A stretch of DNA of 64,000 bases from Mycobacterium haemophilum DSM 44634 (GTDB taxonomy: Bacteria; Actinomycetota; Actinomycetes; Mycobacteriales; Mycobacteriaceae), in the NCBI RefSeq assembly GCF_000340435.2, contig NZ_CP011883.2, positions 4,014,687 to 4,078,686 of the forward strand, written 5' to 3'. The notes beneath the pieces are model-generated. The model was not told where the DNA came from. It saw nothing but the letters and a program-made list of their open reading frames with translations, and made no database searches. Shown piece after piece: positions 32,697-42,573 of the stretch (positions are counted from its first letter, which is position 1; each line of letters begins with the position of its first letter). Made by a program: the position numbers and the translations under genes.

Positions 32697-35416
32697 CCAC
32701 GGACGGGACCGTACTGTGCAGACGTTGGTACATCCACCCGAAAACCACGAGCGTGCCGGCCGACGACAACCGTAGGTCACCCCGGCTCGTCAACCTCCTT
32801 GTTGTCGCCGCCTGGATTGCGGCGGCGATAATTGCGAATTTAGTTCTCACGCTGACACCGGCGAAACCCAGCGGCACTAGCTCGGCGCTCCTGCCACAAG
32901 ATGCCACGACAGTTGCCGCAACCAGCCGGATCGCGAAGGCTTTCCCCGGCACCGGCACCAACGCCATCGCCTACCTGGTGGTAGATGGCAGCAGCGCACT
33001 TGAGCCGGAAGAACAGCCGTTCTACGACGACGCCGTCAGCGCCCTGCGCGCCGACACCCGCCATGTGGGATCCGTCCTGGATTGGTGGTCAGACCCCCTC
33101 ACCGCCCCGCTGGGAACCAGCCCCGACGGCCGCTCCGCTATCGCCATGATGTGGTTACGGGGCGAAGCGGGGACCGCCCAAGCTCGAGAATCCCTCGACG
33201 CTGTCCGATCGGTGGTGCGCCAGTTACCGCCGACGGAGGGGCTACGCGCCCGCCTTGTGGTCCCGGCGACCACCACCGACATGCCGATGGAGATGGCGGC
33301 CTGGCAGGCCGCGGTCACCGTGACGGCCGCGGCGGTGATCGCAGTCTTTCTGCTGCAGCGCGCGCGGCAGTCGGTACGGGCCGCGGGGATCGTGCTGCTG
33401 ACCGCCGACTTGTCGCTCGCGGTAGCCTGGCCGCTCGCTGCGGTGGTGCGGGGACAAGCTGGGGGAACCGTTTCAGGATTTTCTTGGGCCCTGGCCGCAG
33501 TCCTGACGATCGGGACCATCACCGCTTCCACCATGCTGGTGCTCAAGTCCAACGCAGCTGATTCGGCCGCGCCGACCTACCGCGACCACCTGCCCGCGTT
33601 GGCCCTGCCCGGGGCGTGCGTCGCATCACTGACCGGGCCGCTGCTGCTTGCCCGAACACCAGCGCTGCACAGCGTCGGCATCGCCGCACTGGGTGTCGTT
33701 GTGGCACTGGCGGCTTCGTTGACACTGCTGCCTACGCTGATCAAGCTCGCGGGGGCAAGCGGGCAGGTATCGCTGCTGGCCTGCGGCGATACCCGGACAC
33801 GCCGGATGTCGGGACCCAACTTTTCTCGTCCGGCCCGCATCACCGCTGTGGTGCTGGCGATCTGCGCGCTACCCGTCATCGGGATGCGGTTAGGTCTGGC
33901 CGAGAGTCAGGCAGGACAACGCGGCGCACAGGTTCTCCCGGGGAACCCGCTGCCCGATGTGCTGGTGATCAAGTCCGCCCGGGACCTCAGGGACCCCGCT
34001 GCGCTCATCGCCATCGACCAGGTCAGCCACCGGCTGATGGAGATTCCCGGCGTGCGCAAGGTGGAGTCGGCGGCCTGGCCGGCCGGCGTGCCGTGGACCG
34101 ACGCCTCGCTCAGCTCCGCCGCGGGCAGGCTCGCTGATCAGCTGGGGCAGCAGGCCGGGTCGTTCGTGCCGGCGGTGACCGCGATCAAACAAATGAAGGC
34201 CATGATCGATCAGATGAGCACCGCGGTCGACCAGCTGGAAACCACCGTGAACGTAGCGGTCACCGGGGCACAGCAAGCACAGCAGTACCTCAACCCGATC
34301 CTCTCGGCCACGCGGAACCTCAAGAGCAAAGCGACTGAGTTTTCGGGATACCTGGGCACGATCCGCAGCTGGATGGTCAGCGTCACAAACTGTCCCGGCG
34401 ACGTGCTGTGCGCGGCCCTGCGCAACGTCATCGAACCCTACGACCAGGTGGTCGCCGGCATGGACCAGCTGTCCAATGGCGTAGACCGCATCTCTGCGAT
34501 ATCGACCCAAACCATGAGCACCTTGTCCGCGGCACCGCGGATGGTGGCGCAAATGCGGTCAGCGCTGGGGCAGGTGCGCTCCTTCGTACCCAGGCTGGAA
34601 ACGACCATCCAGGACCTCATGCCGCAAATAGCGCAAGCCTCGGCGATGCTGAAGAATCTCAGCGCCGATTTCGCCGATACCGGTGAGGGCGGCTTCCACC
34701 TATCCATGAAGGAGCTGGCGAGTCCGTCGTACCAGCACGTACGGGAATCTATGTTCTCATCAGACGGAACAGCGACCCGCCTGTTCGTCTATTCCGACGG
34801 GGACGAACTGGACCTTGGCGCGGCGGCACGCGCGCAGCAGCTCGAAATCGCCGCCGGCAAGGCGATGAAATACGGAAGCCTTGTCGACAGCCAGATCACT
34901 CTGGGCGGAGCGGTGCTAGTCGCCGTGGCTACCCGTGCTGCCCTCACCCACGATGCCGTGCTGCTGGCCGTCACGCTCGTCGCAGTAGCCGGCCTGATCA
35001 GCATCTGGGGCGGTGCCGCCGGCGGGCTTGCGGTTGGCCTAGGCGTACTGGCCGCCTACCTCGCCGGGTTGGGGATCTCGGTTGCGCTGTGGCAACACGT
35101 CCTCGGTCGCGAGCTGCAGGCTTCGGTCCCGGTGGTGTCGTTCGCCATCCTCGCTTCGTGCGGGGTCCCGTATCTGGTTGCCAGCCTCAAGGCCGCTCGC
35201 GTCGCCGCCGAGGCGAAGACCGCGGCGACCGTGTCCGTGCGGCGCGCGATTGCGCCGCTGACCGCGCTCGGCGCCATATTCGGCGCCGGACTGGTGCTGG
35301 TGTCGGGAGTTTCCTTCAGCGTGCTCAGTCAGCTCGGTACGGTTCTGGTGATCGGGCTGGGCGCGCTGACTGCGGTGGAGCGAACGTGGCTTCCGGCCAC
35401 GCCAACGCGGCGTTAG
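32648..35416 (+). CDS. mmpL7: RND-family lipid transporter MmpL7
   Basis: 922 aa from the GTG at 32648, overlapping fadD28 by 49 bp; a GTG at 32753, past the fadD28 stop, would shorten it by 35 residues. One N-terminal helix (LVNLLVVAAWIAAAIIANLVL), a periplasmic domain with VLDWWSDPLTAPLGTSPDGRSA, a helix bundle, a second large periplasmic domain rich in coiled coil (about 450-750), and a C-terminal helix bundle. The sequence follows Mtb MmpL7 closely. It exports DIM and PGL across the inner membrane and is known to contact Pps enzymes. Confidence 0.94.
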   Translation: MCRAVSTRSVRPIRRLATDGTVLCRRWYIHPKTTSVPADDNRRSPRLVNLLVVAAWIAAAIIANLVLTLTPAKPSGTSSALLPQDATTVAATSRIAKAFPGTGTNAIAYLVVDGSSALEPEEQPFYDDAVSALRADTRHVGSVLDWWSDPLTAPLGTSPDGRSAIAMMWLRGEAGTAQARESLDAVRSVVRQLPPTEGLRARLVVPATTTDMPMEMAAWQAAVTVTAAAVIAVFLLQRARQSVRAAGIVLLTADLSLAVAWPLAAVVRGQAGGTVSGFSWALAAVLTIGTITASTMLVLKSNAADSAAPTYRDHLPALALPGACVASLTGPLLLARTPALHSVGIAALGVVVALAASLTLLPTLIKLAGASGQVSLLACGDTRTRRMSGPNFSRPARITAVVLAICALPVIGMRLGLAESQAGQRGAQVLPGNPLPDVLVIKSARDLRDPAALIAIDQVSHRLMEIPGVRKVESAAWPAGVPWTDASLSSAAGRLADQLGQQAGSFVPAVTAIKQMKAMIDQMSTAVDQLETTVNVAVTGAQQAQQYLNPILSATRNLKSKATEFSGYLGTIRSWMVSVTNCPGDVLCAALRNVIEPYDQVVAGMDQLSNGVDRISAISTQTMSTLSAAPRMVAQMRSALGQVRSFVPRLETTIQDLMPQIAQASAMLKNLSADFADTGEGGFHLSMKELASPSYQHVRESMFSSDGTATRLFVYSDGDELDLGAAARAQQLEIAAGKAMKYGSLVDSQITLGGAVLVAVATRAALTHDAVLLAVTLVAVAGLISIWGGAAGGLAVGLGVLAAYLAGLGISVALWQHVLGRELQASVPVVSFAILASCGVPYLVASLKAARVAAEAKTAATVSVRRAIAPLTALGAIFGAGLVLVSGVSFSVLSQLGTVLVIGLGALTAVERTWLPATPTRR

Positions 35417-35446
35417 CACCCGCTGCCACGCCGCCTACCGCGTTGG
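35402..35446. terminator. Hairpin between convergent mmpL7 and lppX
   Basis: CCAACGCGG (35402-35410) and CCGCGTTGG (35438-35446) are perfectly complementary, with an inner GGCGT/ACGCC pairing. The loop includes the mmpL7 stop. There is no T tract on either strand, as in many mycobacterial terminators. Confidence 0.45.
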
Positions 35447-35459
35447 GGAGTCGACCGAA

Positions 35460-36161
35460 CTAGTCAACGGCCACCGGTTGGTTCCATTTGGACTGGGTAA
35501 GCTGAATAGACCCGGACCCGAGGTCGATGCTTGCCCGGACCAGGTGATGCGAACCGTCCTGAGCAATCCACACCGTCGCCGGCTTGGAACCCTTGGCCTT
35601 GGGATCCAGCATCTTGACCGAGCTGGCGGGGATGGTTCCAGTGATTTTAGTGGTCGAGATTCCGTCAATCACCTCGGTGCCTTGCGCTTGTAGGTTGGTG
35701 ACACCCGACAGCAACTGCGTCATACCGGTGGTGGGGTCGAGCACGTGTGAAGTTGACAGCTCGGAGACGGAGCCAAGATTGCTCCAGTCGTCGAACAGTT
35801 TCACCGAGATACTGTCGCCCTGTACCCGGAACGGGACGCCCGCCTGGTCGTTATAAGTACATACGCCCTTTACCGCGAGCGGATTGGCCCGGACGTCGAC
35901 GTCGGCATTGCTGATACCGAGCAAAGCGTCGACTTTCCCGGTCGTTTGGACCGCTACGTGCACGCTGGTCAAAGCCTTTGTCGTCTCCAGCGACTGCTTA
36001 ATCTCAGCGACGAGCGCAGGGTCAGAGGGCGCCGAGCTGGTCGAACTAGTCTGTTCCTGGGCATCAGGTTTTGCTGAAGAGCATCCGGATAGCCCCAGCG
36101 CCAGACAAGCACTCAACGCCACCAGAACGACGGACGTCGCTGCCTGCTTCCGATCATTCAT
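35460..36161 (-). CDS. lppX: Lipoprotein LppX (DIM/PGL outer-envelope translocation)
   Basis: 233 aa from the ATG at 36159-36161 (MNDRK), the length I recall for Mtb LppX; another ATG two codons upstream is less likely. Signal peptide and lipobox (LGLSGCSS) predict a lipoprotein. The mature part is the LppX/LprG half-barrel with a hydrophobic pocket that carries DIM-type lipids (VHVAVQTTGKVDALLGI, FRVQGDSISVKLFDDW, DGSHHLVRASIDLGSGSIQL). It works downstream of MmpL7. It is convergent with mmpL7 and lies 72 bp beyond the pks15/1 stop. Confidence 0.95.
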   Translation of the reverse strand: MNDRKQAATSVVLVALSACLALGLSGCSSAKPDAQEQTSSTSSAPSDPALVAEIKQSLETTKALTSVHVAVQTTGKVDALLGISNADVDVRANPLAVKGVCTYNDQAGVPFRVQGDSISVKLFDDWSNLGSVSELSTSHVLDPTTGMTQLLSGVTNLQAQGTEVIDGISTTKITGTIPASSVKMLDPKAKGSKPATVWIAQDGSHHLVRASIDLGSGSIQLTQSKWNQPVAVD

Positions 36162-36233
36162 TTGCAAACTACCTCGATCTGTCTAGTGGGCTCGCAACCC
36201 GGATAGTACTGACTGATACTGATACGGAATGTG

Positions 36234-39200
36234 TTAGGCGTGGACAGACACTTCCTCGGCCCTCGGTTCGGCAGCCTGTGCGGTTCCCTCACCGGATTCC
36301 GCAGGGCGGCTTTCCGGCATTTGCTGGGCGACGTACTCGGCGACCGCGGTGGGAGTGGGGTGATCGAAGATCACGGTCGGCGGCAGCGTCAACCCGGTCG
36401 CCGACTTTAGCCGGTTGCGCAATTCGACGGCCGTCAGCGAGTCGAAACCGAGGTCCTGGAACTCGGTGTTGGGGTCGATGTCCTCGGGTGAGGGCCGGCC
36501 CAGCACCGCCGCTGCCTGCATGCAGACGATCCCTACCAGCAGCTCAAGTTGCTCGTTCGCGGCCAGCCCCTGTAGGCGCTGGGCCAGCGCCGACTTCGAC
36601 TGGGTGGCGTCCCCGGCGTCCTCGATTTGGCGTCGCCGTGGACGGCGCACCAGCCCGCTGAATAGTGGCGGCAACGCGCCGGCCTGGGCCCGGGCATCGA
36701 GTGCGGCCCGGTCCAAAAGGGTGGCCACCATGAGGGGGTGATCGATCACCAGCGCAGCGTCAAACAATTCCAGCGCCTGGGCAGGGCTCATCGGAGCCAG
36801 CCCGCTGCGACTCATCCGGGCCAGGTCGCGGCTGCTCAAATGAGCGTTCATACCGCCGGGCTGCTCCCACAACCCCCACGCCAGCGATACCCCGGCCAAC
36901 CCTGCGGCCTGCCGGTGAGCGGCCAGCCCGTCGAGGAACGCGTTTGCCGCGGAGTAGTTGCCCTGTCCCGGTGAGCCCACCGTGGCCGCGATCGAGGAAC
37001 ACAGCGCAAACATCGACACGTCCAGATCGCGAGTGGCCTCGTGCAGGTTCCACGCCGCGTCCACCTTGGCCCGCAACACCGTATCGACGCGATCCGGTGT
37101 CAATGACGTGATTGTCCCGTCATCGAGCACCCCGGCGGCATGAATCACGCCGCGCACCGGCGGAAACTCCCGCGACAGCTGGGCAAACAACGCCCGCACG
37201 GCATCGCGATCGGCCACGTCGCAGGCCACCACCTGTACCTTGGCGCCGGCCTCGACCAATTCGGCAGCCAACTCAGCCGCTCCCTCGGCGCGATCGCCCC
37301 GCCGACTGGCCAACACCAGATGGCGCACGCGAAAGGCGCTGACCATGTGGCGGGCCAGTACCCCACCGACCGCCCCAGTCGCGCCGGTGATCAGGACCGT
37401 GCCGTCGGCTAGCCCATCAGCCAGCGCTGAGGGCATGGTCAAGACAACCTTGCCGATGTGGCGAGCCTGGCTCATGAACCGGAAGGCCTCCGGCGCGCAG
37501 CGCACATCCCAGGTAGTGACCGGCAGCCGATGCAGCACCTGAGTGTCGAAGAGCTCGCGCACCTCGCACAGCATCTCCTGCATGCGCACCGGGCCGGCCT
37601 CCGACAGGTCGAACGCCCGATAGGTCACACCGGGATAGTTGGCGGCGATCTCCTGGGCATCGCGGATGTCGGTCTTACCCATCTCGAGGAAACGCCCGCC
37701 GCGGACGAGTAAGCGCAGCGAAGCGTCCACGAAATCACCGGCCAGCGAGTCGAGCACCACATCAACCCCGCGGCCCTCGGTGACTGCCAGGAACTTCTCC
37801 TCGAACTCCAACGTCCGGGAATCACCGATGTGGTCGTCGTCAAACCCCATGGCGCGCAGCGTGTCCCACTTGCCGCGGCTGGCGGTGACGAAAACTTCCA
37901 CACCCCAGTGGCGAGCCAGCTGCACCGCCGCCATGCCCACACCACCGGTTCCGGCATGGATGAGCACCGATTCCCCGGCCCGGATCCCGGCCAAATCCGC
38001 CAACCCGAACAAGGCCGTCAAGAACACCACCGGCACGGCGGCGGCCTCAGCCAACGACCAACCCTGCGGCATCCGGGTAATCAGTTCCTGGTGCACCACG
38101 GCCAGCGGACCCGCCCCGCCCAGGAATCCCATCACCGCGTCACCGACGGCCACACCGGTCACCTCGGGACCGATCTCGATCACCACCCCGGCGCCTTCTG
38201 CACCCAGCGGTGGGGCTTGGCCGGGATACATTCCCAGGGCGGCCACCACGTCGCGGAAGTTGACCCCGACCGCAGCCACCGCCACCCGCACTTGCCCCGC
38301 CTGCAGCGGTGCTTGCACTTCTGGACAGGGCTGGATCACCAGATCCTCCAACGTCCCGCCGCCGCCGGCGGCCAACCGCCATGCCGAGCCCTCCGCGGAG
38401 GGCTCGGAGGGCAAGGTCAGCAGCGGCGGAGCCGGGGACAGCCGAGCGGCATACACAGTGCTGCCGCGCACCAACAGTTGGGATTCCCCGAGGTCAGCCA
38501 GCACCGCCGCGTCCACCACCGTGTCGGTGTCGATCAACACGATCCGGCCGTCACTTTCGCCCTGCGCCGACCGCACCATGCCCCACACCGCAGCGGCGGC
38601 CAAGTCACTGACATCCTCACCGACCAACCCCACGGCACCATGGGTCAACACCACCAGCGTGCCCGCTCGATCCTGGCCGAACCAGGACTGCAGCACCTCG
38701 AGGGCGGCGTGGGTGGCGTCATAGACCGCGGATACCGAGTCCACGGGCGCTTGGGCACCGGCCGACCCGAATTCCCACACCACGACGCCCGCGTCATTGC
38801 CGCTGCCGGCGCAATAGTCCGCCCACGACACCACGGAAGGCTGGCCAGCGCCGTTAGCGTCGCTGCTGGGCACCGATATTGGCGACCACACGACGTCCAG
38901 CGGTCCCTGTTCGGGTGCACCGCCAGCCGCGGTCACGGCGGCGCGCAACTGTTCGGCGGTCATCGCACGAGTGACCAGCGAGCGCACCGTCAACACCGGC
39001 AACCCCGCAGAGTCTGCGACATCCACTGCAATCGCGTCCGCCCCCGCCGAGGTGAAGCGGGCCCGCACCCGCCCCGCACCACCGGCATGCAGCGACACCC
39101 CGCGCCAGCAAAATGGCAGTCTCGTCTCGGTGGTCTCAATCGCCAACCCCAAAGCATGCAGGACCGCGTCCAGCACCGCCGGGTGCATCCCCATCCCGTC

Positions 39201-42200
39201 GACAGCCACACCGGTGGGAGCGACCACCTCGGCGAACAGCTCCGACTCGCGCCGCCAGATCGCCACCAAGCCCTGAAACGCTGGGCCGTATGCGTAACCG
39301 CGCTCGGCTAACTGCGGATAGGCGTCCGAGATATCCACACTCTCGGCACCTTCCGGCGGCCACACCGACAAATCCGCCGGGGCCGCTTGGTCCGCTGGGG
39401 CATCCACCCCCAGCATGCCCTCGGCATTCAGCAACCAACCCCCGTCGGATTGATCACCCCGGGAATACACCGACACTGCCCGGTGTCCCGACTCATCAGC
39501 GTCCGCCACGACCACCTGCACCTGCGCCCCCGCACCCGGGTGCAGCACCAGCGGTGCCGCCAGCACCAACTCCTCGACAACCGCGCAACCGACCTCATCA
39601 CCCGCGCGGATCACCAACTCCACAAAACCCGCCCCGGGGAACAGTACGACCCCGCCAATCACGTGATCGGCCAACCACGGCTGATCCGCCAGCGACAACC
39701 TGCCGGTCAACACCACCCCGCCAGAGTCGGGTCGTTCAACCACCGCACCCAACAGCGCATGTTCGGTCGCGCCCAGGCCCAAACCGGCCGCATCGGCGGG
39801 CCCATCCGCGCCCGGGGTTTCCCAAAACCGCCGTCGCTGGAACGCATAGGTGGGCAACGTCACCCGCCGGCTACGTGAGCCGGCAAACACCGCAGTCCAA
39901 TCCACCGGCACACCAGTGGTGAATAACTGACCGGCGGCACCGAGTACCGACGCCAGCTCTGGCCGGTCTTTACCCAGCATCGACACCACCACCGCCTCGG
40001 CCGGAGCCAAGGACTGCTCGATGGAGCCCGTCAAACCACTGCCGGGACCGGCCTCAATGAAGTGGGTCGCCCCCAGAGTCTGCAAATGACGCGCGCTGTC
40101 GGCAAAACGCACCGCCCGGCTAACGTGCTGCACCCAGTACTGGGGCGAACCGAAATCAGGGCCGGCCAACTCGCCCGTCACGTTTGACACCAGCCCAATC
40201 TGGGGCTCGCGTACCTCAACCTGGGCCGCGACGCGCGCGAACTCCTCGAGCATCGGCTCCATCAACGGCGAATGAAACGCGTGTGAGACGGCCAGCTGAT
40301 GCACCCGCCGGCCCTGCGTGGCGAACTGATCGGCAATGGCGCTCACCGCGGCCTGCGCACCGGAGATCACCACTGATTCGGGCGCGTTGATCGCAGCGAT
40401 CCCGACACCCTCGCCGAGCAGCGGCACCACTTCGTCTTCCGAGGCGGCCACCGCCCACATCGCGCCGCCTGCCGGCAACGCCTGCATCATCCGGCCTCGC
40501 GCCACCACCAGCATTGCCGCGTCCGCCAACGTCAATACGCCGGCCGCGTAAGCCGCCGACAACTCCCCAACGGAGTGCCCCATCACAAAATCCGGATGCA
40601 CGCCCCAGTGCTGCAACACCGCGAACGACGCCACCTCCACCGCAAACAACGCCGGCTGAGCAAACTCGGTGCTGTCAAGCAAACCCGCGTCGGCACCCCA
40701 GACAACGTCGCGCAACGGTAATCGCAGATGCCGATCCAACTCATCGGCCACCGCATCGAACGCCTCAGCAAACACTGGCAACTTGCTGTGCAGCTCGCGG
40801 CCCATCCCGATGCGCTGCGCGCCCTGTCCGGGAAACACGACCACCGTCTTGCCGACCGACGCGGTTTGACCGATTGCCACACCAGCGCCCGGCTCGCCCG
40901 CTGCGAGCCCAGTTAGCCCCGCTATTAGCTGCTCACGGGTTTCACCGACGACCACCGCTCGATGCTCAAACACCGAACGACCCGCCAACGCGCATCCCAC
41001 ATCGACCGGATCCAATTCCGGGTCAGCCTGCGCATAAGACGCCAATCGACTCGCTTGCGCCATCAACGCCTCAGCCGATCTACCCGAAACCACCCAGGGC
41101 ACCACCGACAACCGCGGCTGGTCCGCGGTGCTGTCGCTCACGTCAGCTGGGGCCGGGGCTTCTTCCAAGATCACATGCGCGTTGGTGCCGCTGATCCCAA
41201 ACGAAGACACCCCCGCCCGGCGCGGGCGCCCTTCAACCGACCAATCCCGGGCCTCGGTCAACACCGACACCGCGCCGGTGGTCCAATCCACCCGTGGGGA
41301 AGGCTCATCCACATGCAGCGTCGCCGGCATCACGTGATGACGCATCGCTTGCACCATCTTGATCACCCCGGCCACTCCCGCGGCGGCCTGAGTGTGGCCC
41401 ATATTCGACTTGATCGAGCCCACCCACAACGGCTGGTCTGCCGGACGTCCCTGCCCATAAGTGGCCAGCAACGCCTGCGCTTCGATGGGGTCGCCCAACG
41501 TGGTGGCGGTCCCGTGTGCCTCAACCACATCCACGTCGGCCGAGGACAGCCCTGCGCTGGCCAACGCCGCCTGGATCACCCGCTGCTGGGCAAGCCCGTT
41601 GGGTGCGGTCAACCCATTGGACGCGCCATCTTGGTTGACCGCGCTACCACGCACCACCGCCAACACCGTATGACCCAGTCGTTGTGCGTCCGAAAGCCGC
41701 TCAAGCACGACCACCCCGGCACCCTCGCCCCAGCCGGTCCCGTCCGCCGCTCCCGCAAACGCTTTACAACGCCCATCAGCGGCCAACCCTCGCTGCCGAC
41801 TGAAGCCCACAAAAATCGACGGCAACCCCATCACCGTCACCCCACCGGCCAACGCCAAATCGCACTCGCCTGAGCGCAACGACGACATCGCCCAATGGAT
41901 CGCTACCAACGACGACGAACACGCCGTATCTACCGAGACTGCCGGGCCCTCCAGGCCCAACACATAAGACACCCGCCCCGAGGCCACGCTGATTGACGTG
42001 CCGGTCAAGCCATACCCTTGCAACCCCCCGGTGTCCCTGTTGCCATAACTCGCCGCGAAGATCCCGGTAAACACCCCGGTCGCCGACCCCCGCAACGACA
42101 GCGGGTCAATCCCGGCGTGTTCCAACGCCTCCCAGGAAACCTCCAAGATCAACCGCTGCTGAGGGTCCATCGCCAACACTTCGCTCGGGGCGATCCCAAA

Positions 42201-42551
42201 AAACCCGGCGTCAAAGCCGGCCGCATCGTCTAGAAACGCACCCGACCGCGTGTAGGTCTTGCCCTCCGCATCGGGATCTGGATCATATAAACCCTCCACA
42301 TCCCAACCGCGATCCGTGGGAAACTCCGACACGACATCGCGAGCCTCCGAAACGACATCCCACAGCCTGTCTGGACCATCCACGCCACCTGGGAACCGGC
42401 ACCCAATCCCGACCACGGCCACCGGCTCAGTTGCGCGGTGTTCGTATTCCCGCAACCGGGCGCGTGTCTCATCAAGTTCGACAGCAACCTTTTTGAGGTA
42501 GCGGACCAGCTTTTCGCTCTGCTGGTCGGCGCCTTCAACGCTCGCAGTCAT
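36234..42551 (-). CDS. pks15/1: Phenolphthiocerol polyketide synthase Pks15/1 (intact)
   Basis: 2105 aa. An N-terminal coiled-coil docking helix (about 10-38) precedes KS (40-465, Cys211 in DTACSSS), AT (about 570-870, Ser660 in GHSVGEL), DH (about 925-1195, HVIGGVVLFPG), ER (about 1430-1740), KR (about 1755-1935) and ACP (Ser2038 in GFDSLTA). The AT motif SHAFHSPLM is malonyl type. It elongates p-hydroxybenzoyl from FadD22 to p-hydroxyphenylalkanoate. The frame is continuous, unlike in H37Rv where a 7-bp deletion splits pks15 and pks1, so PGL production is expected. fadD22 ends 22 bp upstream. Confidence 0.96.
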   Translation of the reverse strand: MTASVEGADQQSEKLVRYLKKVAVELDETRARLREYEHRATEPVAVVGIGCRFPGGVDGPDRLWDVVSEARDVVSEFPTDRGWDVEGLYDPDPDAEGKTYTRSGAFLDDAAGFDAGFFGIAPSEVLAMDPQQRLILEVSWEALEHAGIDPLSLRGSATGVFTGIFAASYGNRDTGGLQGYGLTGTSISVASGRVSYVLGLEGPAVSVDTACSSSLVAIHWAMSSLRSGECDLALAGGVTVMGLPSIFVGFSRQRGLAADGRCKAFAGAADGTGWGEGAGVVVLERLSDAQRLGHTVLAVVRGSAVNQDGASNGLTAPNGLAQQRVIQAALASAGLSSADVDVVEAHGTATTLGDPIEAQALLATYGQGRPADQPLWVGSIKSNMGHTQAAAGVAGVIKMVQAMRHHVMPATLHVDEPSPRVDWTTGAVSVLTEARDWSVEGRPRRAGVSSFGISGTNAHVILEEAPAPADVSDSTADQPRLSVVPWVVSGRSAEALMAQASRLASYAQADPELDPVDVGCALAGRSVFEHRAVVVGETREQLIAGLTGLAAGEPGAGVAIGQTASVGKTVVVFPGQGAQRIGMGRELHSKLPVFAEAFDAVADELDRHLRLPLRDVVWGADAGLLDSTEFAQPALFAVEVASFAVLQHWGVHPDFVMGHSVGELSAAYAAGVLTLADAAMLVVARGRMMQALPAGGAMWAVAASEDEVVPLLGEGVGIAAINAPESVVISGAQAAVSAIADQFATQGRRVHQLAVSHAFHSPLMEPMLEEFARVAAQVEVREPQIGLVSNVTGELAGPDFGSPQYWVQHVSRAVRFADSARHLQTLGATHFIEAGPGSGLTGSIEQSLAPAEAVVVSMLGKDRPELASVLGAAGQLFTTGVPVDWTAVFAGSRSRRVTLPTYAFQRRRFWETPGADGPADAAGLGLGATEHALLGAVVERPDSGGVVLTGRLSLADQPWLADHVIGGVVLFPGAGFVELVIRAGDEVGCAVVEELVLAAPLVLHPGAGAQVQVVVADADESGHRAVSVYSRGDQSDGGWLLNAEGMLGVDAPADQAAPADLSVWPPEGAESVDISDAYPQLAERGYAYGPAFQGLVAIWRRESELFAEVVAPTGVAVDGMGMHPAVLDAVLHALGLAIETTETRLPFCWRGVSLHAGGAGRVRARFTSAGADAIAVDVADSAGLPVLTVRSLVTRAMTAEQLRAAVTAAGGAPEQGPLDVVWSPISVPSSDANGAGQPSVVSWADYCAGSGNDAGVVVWEFGSAGAQAPVDSVSAVYDATHAALEVLQSWFGQDRAGTLVVLTHGAVGLVGEDVSDLAAAAVWGMVRSAQGESDGRIVLIDTDTVVDAAVLADLGESQLLVRGSTVYAARLSPAPPLLTLPSEPSAEGSAWRLAAGGGGTLEDLVIQPCPEVQAPLQAGQVRVAVAAVGVNFRDVVAALGMYPGQAPPLGAEGAGVVIEIGPEVTGVAVGDAVMGFLGGAGPLAVVHQELITRMPQGWSLAEAAAVPVVFLTALFGLADLAGIRAGESVLIHAGTGGVGMAAVQLARHWGVEVFVTASRGKWDTLRAMGFDDDHIGDSRTLEFEEKFLAVTEGRGVDVVLDSLAGDFVDASLRLLVRGGRFLEMGKTDIRDAQEIAANYPGVTYRAFDLSEAGPVRMQEMLCEVRELFDTQVLHRLPVTTWDVRCAPEAFRFMSQARHIGKVVLTMPSALADGLADGTVLITGATGAVGGVLARHMVSAFRVRHLVLASRRGDRAEGAAELAAELVEAGAKVQVVACDVADRDAVRALFAQLSREFPPVRGVIHAAGVLDDGTITSLTPDRVDTVLRAKVDAAWNLHEATRDLDVSMFALCSSIAATVGSPGQGNYSAANAFLDGLAAHRQAAGLAGVSLAWGLWEQPGGMNAHLSSRDLARMSRSGLAPMSPAQALELFDAALVIDHPLMVATLLDRAALDARAQAGALPPLFSGLVRRPRRRQIEDAGDATQSKSALAQRLQGLAANEQLELLVGIVCMQAAAVLGRPSPEDIDPNTEFQDLGFDSLTAVELRNRLKSATGLTLPPTVIFDHPTPTAVAEYVAQQMPESRPAESGEGTAQAAEPRAEEVSVHA

Positions 42552-42573
42552 GGTCAGTTACCGCTCCTCATCA

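Noticed and set aside
37830..39311. 493-codon plus-strand open frame antisense to pks15/1
   Set aside because: His/Arg/Gln-rich composition without any recognisable domain; it mirrors the third-position GC bias of the intact PKS on the other strand.
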